Shown here piece by piece: positions 55,769-64,000 of a stretch of DNA of 64,000 bases. How positions within the stretch are numbered: position 1 is the first letter of the stretch; the number at the start of each line of letters is the position of its first letter. Origin of the DNA: Strongyloides papillosus. Lineage: Eukaryota > Nematoda > Chromadorea > Rhabditida > Strongyloididae. A program made the position numbers and the translations under genes. The stretch spans positions 124,001 through 188,000 of the forward strand of contig SRSI01000020.1 in NCBI GenBank assembly GCA_005656395.1. The letters run 5' to 3'. The notes under the pieces are model-generated. The model was not told the origin of the DNA and did not search any database. It saw only the letters and a program-made list of their open reading frames with translations.

Positions 55769-58700
55769 GGTGGAAAGTTAGTGATTAGTATGTAAAATAA
55801 ATACAAATTAAAGTTAATAAACTAAAAAATATATAATATCTAAAATATAAAAAAAATATTTAATTATAATAGTTTATATATAAAATATATGAAGTAAAAT
55901 TAAATAAAAATTGTTTATTTAACGGTATTATATTAAACAAAATATATTTTAGTATCTTTTCAATAAGTTAAAATATATCAAAAATCCATTATTATGCGAT
56001 GTTGTAATGAAAAGAAATCCTATGTATTACAATAAAGAGGTAAATTAAACAAAAGTTATAAGTGTATAAAGTTAAAATATTATGAAAGGTTTTTGATGAT
56101 AGGGAAATTTGTACTACTAATATATCTAACTTTCATTTAACATCGTATGTGGTATGTTATACAGGTGACCAAATTGAAATTTGAGAACCTTATGAGTGGA
56201 TATAATGAATTTAGAGATAATATAAATTGATAGTAATATTAATATAAAGGATTTCTATTGTAATTATTTGCAACTTTAATATTATAATGTGGATATAAAT
56301 ATTAATAAAAGTATATATAAAAAAATTCTTGATCGGGTTTGGTATGTAAATAAAAAGTTTAATAAATGATATTATCATGTGGGAGTTGATTATTTTCAAC
56401 AGCGGAAATATTGGAAGAGGACAAGATTTTATGATGACATTTGATGCCATAATCATTATAATTCTTGTTCTTACTTTTATTAGACAATCAAAACTTAATG
56501 TATAATGGAGTAGAAATCATCAAAAGTTGAATATCTTTTTGTTGAGAATCATCAAGTTATATAAATTATATTTAATAATTTGTCCCAATAAACAAGTTAA
56601 AATTATTAATATTTAAGATTTATGAGTAGAATGTAAAGAAAATATGTAAACTGTCAATGGTAAGGATTATCATTAAATTATTACTTTTAATTTTATGTTA
56701 TAAATATATGTAAAAAGAAAAATAACTCTTATAGATTTATGACAACTTTTAACTCATTTATATTTCTAAAACATTTGTTAGTGTATGAAGGAATTTTATA
56801 ATGATATCAATAAGAGTATCCCAATAAGTATATTATCAATATTTGATATGTAATTGTTTAATTTGAATAGAGATAATGCTGATGAGATTAGGTCTAATCT
56901 AAACAAACACAATACAATAATTATGATCTATTGAAATAATTAACTATATATAGAATAATTTACCAATCTAAGTTTGATAAATATGTATAATAATATACAA
57001 AGAAAACATCAATGTTACAAGAGATTTGAGAGGAATGGCAAATTATTTTATATTATTAAATTGAAGGTCAGTTATGTTATGCCTTTATCATGAATGATTG
57101 TAATGTAAAAAGATTTTATTATACGATTGTTAAAAGTGATATGTATATATAGCAGATGATAGTATAATTATAATTAAGAAGCATATAAAATAACCAATTG
57201 GAGGGAAAGATATATAAAGGGAGATGTTGTAAAAAGTAGTTTGAAATATACAAATGGGAAGAATGCTGACAGATGAGTGGGAAAGATAAATATGAAAGAG
57301 TTTTAACTTCATCAACAGCTGTATGTAACCTTATTAGGAGATCATTGATTTGGCAAATAAAATTTTATTTTATTCTCCTCAATAGGGTTTGGTAATTGGT
57401 AGAATATTAAATATATGTTATTTTATATATAATTGTTACATTTTTATAAATATTATAATAATAGATCTACACAACATCCCATTTAGTTAGATAATTCTTA
57501 CCATAACTTCCTGTATGTAATAGGTGTACTGTCAAAATACTTTTGACAAAATTTTATTAAATATAATTAAAAGTAATATAACAAAATTGGTGGAGATAAA
57601 TATTTAGGGTATGTGAAGTCAAGTGAAAATGAACATGTGTAATATACTTTAAATTTTATGATGGAAAGTAATAATAGTTTTATATGATTTTGTTCCTTAA
57701 CACAAAATTAAAAGTAGTTTTATAACACATAAAAATGTTCTAAAATATTTTAATTGTTTAAGTAAAAAATGTGATCAAAGAATTTGTAAGAGAAACAATA
57801 GAAGTAACAATACTTTTTATATGAATAATTTAAGTTGAGATTCTTTTATATTTTTTCACTGTATAAAATTGAATTAGCGAATTGTTATTAATTCTTTGAC
57901 GACTATGTTTATTTCAATTATATAACTTATATAAAAGTACTTTTTAAAGAACAAATAATTGAATGATAGAAGTATTATTTTTCCTGCTTTATAAATATAT
58001 TTTACGAACAATTTTCAATGAAATATTTAATAATAAAATACATGAAGAGTAATGTTTATAACAAATATACTTTAAAAAGTAAATTAATAATTTTTTCCAA
58101 AGTTAAAATTATACAATTTGATTGATATTATATATTTAAGAACAATATAAAAACAATGAATTGAAAAAGTATATGGACGGTTAAGTATAAATGTATTTAA
58201 AGAAAATTATAAGATATAATTATTTATAAAAGTCATAAAGATATTTGCTGTAACATTAAAGTATAAAAAAGGGGAGAACAGTTAAGTGGTTTAATAATAA
58301 TAAATAATAGTATTTAAAATAATAACAATAATAATAATGTGAGGAAATGTTTATAAAAAAAGTGTGCATACAAAACGATTGCATTTTCTAAATTATATAT
58401 TTACTAGAGAGATATTTAAATATATATTTAAAAGAAAGCTCAAATAGCGGTATAGAAAAAGTGGATATAACATTTTCATTTGGTAGAGGTTATTCCTTCC
58501 GAAAGATGAATGGGTACACGTCAAACTTTTTATTTTCATGCTATTCATAAAATATTACAACAGTAGCAGGTGTTAATTTTAGGATAATGGTAATGTTTAT
58601 AATAAAATCTACATTTAGTTGTTTTAAACAATAGTACTTAGTATAAAAATAAGATCATTTCTAGGATAACTTATTTTTTTAAAATTAATAATCACTCTAG

Positions 58701-61536
58701 CAAGATAAATTATAAATCATAAAAACGAGATGAGTATTGAAAAAATTTATTACATAGGCTAAAATTTTTAAAAAATATTATTAAGTTATGAAAGATTTAG
58801 TGTGATTGAATGAGGTCTTTTTTTATTATCAATCAAGCAAATAGGCTTTTTATACAACTAAAATACCGAATTATAGATACATTAAAAGGCAACATGGGAT
58901 CTATTTAAAAAGAGACCAAACTTGATGAATTACAAATATTACATGAATGTTTGCTATTAAAAAAGCCCATTACACAATTCATCATGTAGAGGTTAAAAAA
59001 GAGGAAACTAAATGTTGTTGGTCATAACTAAACTATCAATTATATTACATGAACATATAAATACAAGATGGCAATCGGGACGGCGTCATATTGGGAAAGA
59101 TAAGATGTAGTGGAAAAAAAATATATCTAGTATAAGGTATTTATATTTCTATGGATAAAAAAATCATTAAAAATATTACATTTTATATTATATAATGTAA
59201 ATATATAGATATAATATAGTACAAAGAATCTCTAGAAAATATCAATAAAAAATGATAGAGGAGAAAAAAAATTAACTATTAAAAATCAGGTATATAATCT
59301 CTTCCAAACAAATAAATAATAACTGATAATCTTTAAAACAACAAATTTTCGTAAAAATATTCATTTTTACCTTCTATTATTTTCTTTAACAAAGATGTAT
59401 ATATCATCAAAATAAACAATAATTTGTATTAGAATTATTTTGATAGGAGTAAAATAATTACCATAAATCAGGGATAACTTATAGAATTATTGATAATATA
59501 AATATAATGAGTATCATTCAATTATAATATTATATTCCAGAGTTACTTATTAAATGATGATATATTTTAAATTAATGAGTCTTTTAACAGAATAAATGAT
59601 TAGAAGCGCTTGACTTCATGGGATAATATGTAAATGATTGCTAAATTCGAATTGGCAATTAATTCATAATGGTATATTAAAATATGTATATTAACCTATA
59701 ACAGGTGCTAATATAATAGTAAAGTTTTATTAAAAATAAAGATGCTAGAAACAAACAAATCTTGTTGTATAGGTGATGTGTGCTTGTAAAAGGTTACTCT
59801 TTTCCTAAGATCACAACTCTGCAGATGGTTATTGTAAGAGACTCGAAAATGTTAGACATCATATGCTTAATAACCTTCTACATTTATAATAAGGTAACTC
59901 TCTTTTTTTTATTTATTTATTTAAATAGGTAGTATTTATGTTGTTTGTTGCAAAAATTTACTAAAAAATCGCAAAAATATGAAACGTAAACTTACTTTAT
60001 AAATATTTTTGTATTTATGTTTATTATTATTAGTAAATATTAAGATTGAAAAATTAAAACCATAAATAAAAGAAACTACAAGGTCAATGATTTAGTGAGG
60101 TGGAAAATAGTATGGAGCGGTCACTTTTGATCCATCTATCAAATAATATTATTTATATAAATAATCTTTATATCTATATGTTTGGGATAAATTAATAAGT
60201 GTTAGAATTAATGAGTGGGTTACACCCTTATTCTGATAAAAAGATAGAAAATCATTAAATAAAGTACCCAAAAGTGATAGTCTGTATAAGTTATTAATTT
60301 ACGACTTATATATGCATAATTATCTTCCTAATATATACATTAAAAGTATTAGTAAAATTTTGGTACAATAAATAGAATATTACTTCACCTTCAATTGAAG
60401 AAGTATATGATAAGAGGTAAATTAAAAATTTCTCACATCACAAGGACAAAAGATATGTCATTGGAGGGAGAGATTTTAATATTGATAAAAAAACTAGCTT
60501 CCGCAATTAAAATTTAACAAGAAATTGAGGACAATACTTCTATCTTATGCATCTTTTGTTATTTAATAAATAATGAAAATAATGTAGTTCTTGATTATTA
60601 CTCAAATAAAATGTAGTAATTTAAAAGTATTGAATGTTGTATTGCGTACAAATATATAAAATGTGAGTTAGAAAAAGTTTCTATTTAGTTATTTGGGAAA
60701 AAAGACTATATAAAAGATAAAATGACTTATATTAAAATAAAGATAATTTGTAAATAAAAATTATGTTTAACTTAAAGTTTTTCGATTGATGGATACAAAA
60801 ATAGGAGAAGTAATTTAAATGAATAACTTATAAATACAATGTTGAAAGGATGAGGAAAAAACACATCAATTTTGAAAGTGGAAATTGTATATTTTGACAG
60901 GTGTGTTTACAAAAGGCTAAGAAGAATAGTAGTCTAAGTTTTAATAAAATATCATTTCTGAAGATATAACATTAAACAAAATTATGTGTTTTGATAACTT
61001 TTTTGCAATAAATTCACCCCAGATAGTTGTAAATGAAATCACAGCATTAAATAATATTATTTTTCTATGAAAGACAAAAATTTGTACCATTTTAAAATTA
61101 AAACTTTTTAGTAAAAATAATCAAACTTGTTTAAGGTGATGAAAAAGTGAATGGTAATGGAAGGAGTGATTGACATAAAGAAAATATAAATATGTTCTAT
61201 TATATATTTATCTCTTTTACCTAAGAATTATATATTTATTAATAAAAATGTTGTTATGTTAAATTTGTTTTACAATAATAATAATGGTAAGTAATAAATA
61301 GATATTGAGAAAATAAATGTGAACGTGAGGAGAAATAAGATAAGACTTTTTCAGTTTAAAGTGATTAAGTAAGGAGAGTTTTATTGATAAAACAGTACCT
61401 ATTCTGTGTTTTATGAATTAGATTTTTGTTTAAAATCATATTTTAGTAAAATTTTGATAAAAGTAAATAAAATATATGAATTTTTATTTGTGTGAGTAAA
61501 TACGAAATGTTTCTTTTAAGGAGAATTATAAGAATA
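55769..61536. other. Gene-poor spacer of about 5.8 kb
   Basis: This lies between two minus-strand genes. The plus strand is strongly purine-rich with G well above C (lines 57181 and 61141: 15 G/3 C and 14 G/2 C by eye). A TAA/AAT microsatellite lies at about 58289-58340. The short frames at 56211-56456 and 57130-57315 are isoleucine-rich and look like chance. A possible hairpin is at 59823-59879. No gene is recognised. Confidence 0.5.
58289..58340. repeat. Imperfect AAT/TAA microsatellite
   Basis: Interrupted runs of TAATAATAA and AACAATAATAATAAT in the large spacer. Simple repeat, no function implied. Confidence 0.7.
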
Positions 61537-64000
61537 TTACGATTCTTCATCTTCATCCTCGAGGAGGTATTTTCTTCTGCTTTCAAGTCCAGCCTTTAAA
61601 ATAAAATTGATATCATTTTTGGATTCATTATTTGTACTAATTCTATTGTTGATTTCTTCTTTTGGAACTTTTTTCAGCTTTATTCCATTTCGAATTTCAT
61701 TAAGTAGTGATTCATTACTTGGTAGTGGAGATGATATTGGAGGTTTTATTGTATTAATATTCTTTTCTTCTACACAATTATCCTGTACTTCTATTGATAT
61801 TTCATCTTTCAATAGGCAATTATCATTGGGAGTTAGATTATTTTTCCCTATCTCATTCATCGATTCTTTTTCCTCATTTTGCTCATGTTTTGTTGTGTTA
61901 TTTTTATTATTACAATAATCTTTTGTTCCATTTAATCTATCATTGTCACAATTAACAATTTTTTTAATATCATCATTCATTTTTCCACTGGTGTTTTTAA
62001 GTGTCTCATCTACCGAAAAATGAGACACCATGGGAGAGGAGTTAGTCGAAATGTTAGATGAAAAACCATTGAAATTTGGTTTTGTTTGACTATTGAAATT
62101 CGGTAGATTATTTTTTGACAAATGTATATGACGTATTTGATCTGAGATTGAAGTAGAATTATTGTTAAAACAATCTTTTCCAAGAGGGGGATATAATTTT
62201 TCACAATAATCATTATTAGTAATACTTTTTGGTTCTAAATCACTTCCATATGTTGGTTCGGTATTCTTTGATATGCCGATTAATTTATAAAACCTTTCAT
62301 CTCCCGTCATTTGATAGTAGCGATTAACAATTATTTCGGCTACCATGTAACTTTCTTTACCTTCAGCAAGTCTTTTAATGCATGATATGATAATTTCACT
62401 GGGTGCATGGGATAAATAATCAAATATTTCATCATCCTTATATTTTATTTGTTGAAGTAAATCACATATTTCATCTATTTTTTCTACATTCCACAATGCT
62501 AGGTGTGGTAGACCCATTCTTTTACAAATATTGGCTATTTTTGCTTTATCATAAAAAGTGTATTTTTGGGATTTGAAAATATTTTCTGCAATTGTTGGAT
62601 AATATTTCAAGCATAAAACTATTAATTTACTCTGCAAATTACTTTCTCTTTGTGAATCATTCTTTAAATTTCCAAGCAAACATTGAACTGCTTGGTCAAA
62701 ATAAGAATTTTGAACCAAGGTATTTGTTATGATATCTAAAAGTTCGAATTTCGATGACTCAGAGTATTGGTCAATTAAAAAGAAAGTGAATTTTAAAGCT
62801 GATTCAGGGTTAGATTGTAATAAACTATTAAACATGTCCATAAACATTGAGTTAAGATTATAATTTGTCATAAATTTTTTAAGTTCATTTTCGTCATTTA
62901 TATACAATAAATATTCTACAATAGTCATGAATGAACCTGCATTTGCAAAAACTTTTATCGCTAAATCGGGATAGTATGGTAGTAAATCATTTCCAATATC
63001 ATCTGTAAATTCAATTTTTTCTTTTTTTATACAATCGTCAATTAAGAATTTATTTTCTGTGCAAATTAGATACTGAATCCACAATTGTGTTTCTTGGTGA
63101 TTTAGGGATGATCTATTCATTAGACATTTCATATAGATTTCAAAACATTCAGACACGTTATCTATGCTCTTAAAACTAAGTAACCTTTTCATAACATTTA
63201 TATTACGTAACTTATCACTTCTATCATTACCAGCTACTCTTCCAGCATCAATATAATTTTTAGAGTCAATTAATTTCTCAAATTTTAATTCTACACTTTC
63301 TATAGATGATGGAGGATTTAAATTTAAACTATTTCTGAAGACATTTGATATCGTCTTGTAATCGACATCTCTACAACTAACGAGAAATGGTAAAACATTT
63401 TCCAATTGAAAACTATATAAATAGCCATCATTTATAAAAACCATAATCGCATTATTTTTTCGGTTAAAATAGCTAGTTATAACTAATTTTCTAGTTAATT
63501 CTTTCCTTCCAATTTCTTTTCTTTTATCATAATGATAGACTATAACTTTAGCTTCTCTAGTGACAATATAAAATATTCCTAAAATCTCACAAAAGTATAG
63601 TGCTTTAGGAATATCTGAGGATTTCAAATCAATGAGAGAAAAACTAACATTAATTTGACATATTTCTTTAATAATATTCTTATTTACATCATTATTTAGT
63701 TGGAGAATTTTAATATAACATCCTGTAGTATTTTTATTGATGTACGCAAAAAATGTATCAAAAGATGACAAGTCTGTCCTCTTATATTTGAAGAAGCAAC
63801 CAGCTGTTCCATCAAAATATTGAGTTATTTTTTGATTCGTTAATAATATTTTTCCATACACTATATTTATATCTTGTTTAAGACCAACTATGAAAGAATA
63901 ATTTGTTGCTTCATTGTAATCATGGTCTACAATTATGTACCCTTTTAAAATATCATTCCTTGCAATTGAAATAAATGGTCTGTTACTTTTATAAATGTCA
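61537..64000 (-). CDS. Shortened clathrin-heavy-chain-like protein (5' end outside the window)
   Basis: The frame is open from the window edge to the stop at 61537, giving 820 visible residues. The first 200 or so match the later blades of the clathrin terminal-domain propeller ('VIVYHYDKRKE', 'GYLYSFQLENVLPFL'). Next come the linker and the first heavy-chain repeats ('NYIDAGRVAGN', 'DQAVQCLLGNL', 'AENIFKSQKYTFYDKAKIANI'). Similarity continues to about residue 710 of the standard 1,675-residue chain and then ends. The last 240 residues (about 61537-62260) are Asn-, Ser- and Lys-rich and disordered. The knee, the proximal leg with its light-chain site, and the trimerisation domain are absent, so it cannot form a normal triskelion. 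It is much more diverged than a housekeeping clathrin gene. Confidence 0.8.
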   Translation of the reverse strand, partial: DIYKSNRPFISIARNDILKGYIIVDHDYNEATNYSFIVGLKQDINIVYGKILLTNQKITQYFDGTAGCFFKYKRTDLSSFDTFFAYINKNTTGCYIKILQLNNDVNKNIIKEICQINVSFSLIDLKSSDIPKALYFCEILGIFYIVTREAKVIVYHYDKRKEIGRKELTRKLVITSYFNRKNNAIMVFINDGYLYSFQLENVLPFLVSCRDVDYKTISNVFRNSLNLNPPSSIESVELKFEKLIDSKNYIDAGRVAGNDRSDKLRNINVMKRLLSFKSIDNVSECFEIYMKCLMNRSSLNHQETQLWIQYLICTENKFLIDDCIKKEKIEFTDDIGNDLLPYYPDLAIKVFANAGSFMTIVEYLLYINDENELKKFMTNYNLNSMFMDMFNSLLQSNPESALKFTFFLIDQYSESSKFELLDIITNTLVQNSYFDQAVQCLLGNLKNDSQRESNLQSKLIVLCLKYYPTIAENIFKSQKYTFYDKAKIANICKRMGLPHLALWNVEKIDEICDLLQQIKYKDDEIFDYLSHAPSEIIISCIKRLAEGKESYMVAEIIVNRYYQMTGDERFYKLIGISKNTEPTYGSDLEPKSITNNDYCEKLYPPLGKDCFNNNSTSISDQIRHIHLSKNNLPNFNSQTKPNFNGFSSNISTNSSPMVSHFSVDETLKNTSGKMNDDIKKIVNCDNDRLNGTKDYCNNKNNTTKHEQNEEKESMNEIGKNNLTPNDNCLLKDEISIEVQDNCVEEKNINTIKPPISSPLPSNESLLNEIRNGIKLKKVPKEEINNRISTNNESKNDINFILKAGLESRRKYLLEDEDEES

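Noticed and set aside
56211..57315. Two short isoleucine-rich minus-strand frames (56211-56456 and 57130-57315)
   Set aside because: Composition follows the purine-rich plus strand of the spacer; hydrophobic look is a by-product of base composition.

Overview
The window is very AT-rich eukaryotic nuclear DNA with nematode gene content: pfk-1, NOP56, NOC3, eEF2 kinase, a serpentine chemoreceptor, LACT-type and BPI-type secreted proteins, and migration-18-like fibronectin repeats. Introns are few and short (mostly 35-52 bp, with GTAAG-type donors and TTTTAG acceptors). TTTTAG-type acceptors lie a few bases upstream of several start codons, as expected for spliced-leader trans-splicing. Together this suggests a clade IV nematode of the Strongyloides type. 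The species cannot be fixed from the sequence alone.

Layout. 1-5.3 kb: the 5' part of smc-4 (minus), a DEF8 homologue (plus) and a cysteine-rich secreted protein (minus). 6.2-7.2 kb: a seven-helix chemoreceptor. 8.0-8.6 kb: a small basic protein. 10.7-20.8 kb: a secreted migration-18-like protein, phosphofructokinase, complex I subunit NDUFA12, a membrane-anchored EGF-like protein and eEF2 kinase. 21.7-25.4 kb: tRNA-Lys(UUU) next to two tandem DXO/Dom3 decapping-nuclease-like genes, with a decayed tRNA copy between them. 26.8-32.4 kb: POFUT1, ACADSB, a 90-residue membrane peptide and NOP56. 33-38.2 kb: a coiled-coil protein, SAYSD1 and NOC3. 38.5-41.2 kb: a FLYWCH-like zinc finger fused to a degenerate phosphoglycerate-dehydrogenase-like region. 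41-49 kb: a large gene-poor spacer. 49-56 kb: a BPI-like protein, a LACT-like protein and an unrecognised tail-anchored protein. 56-61.5 kb: a second gene-poor spacer. 61.5-64 kb: a shortened clathrin-heavy-chain-like protein whose 5' end lies outside the window.

Most genes are single-copy housekeeping genes and form no operon or pathway. NOP56 and NOC3 both serve ribosome biogenesis, and eEF2 kinase and SAYSD1 touch translation. Tail-to-tail neighbours are packed closely (56-200 bp between stop codons), while several 5' ends face multi-kilobase spacers. The most unusual items are the zinc finger-dehydrogenase fusion, the truncated clathrin heavy chain with a new low-complexity tail, the co-duplicated tRNA/DXO unit, and a strand-specific base skew in the spacers. 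All family calls come from reading motifs; no database search was possible.
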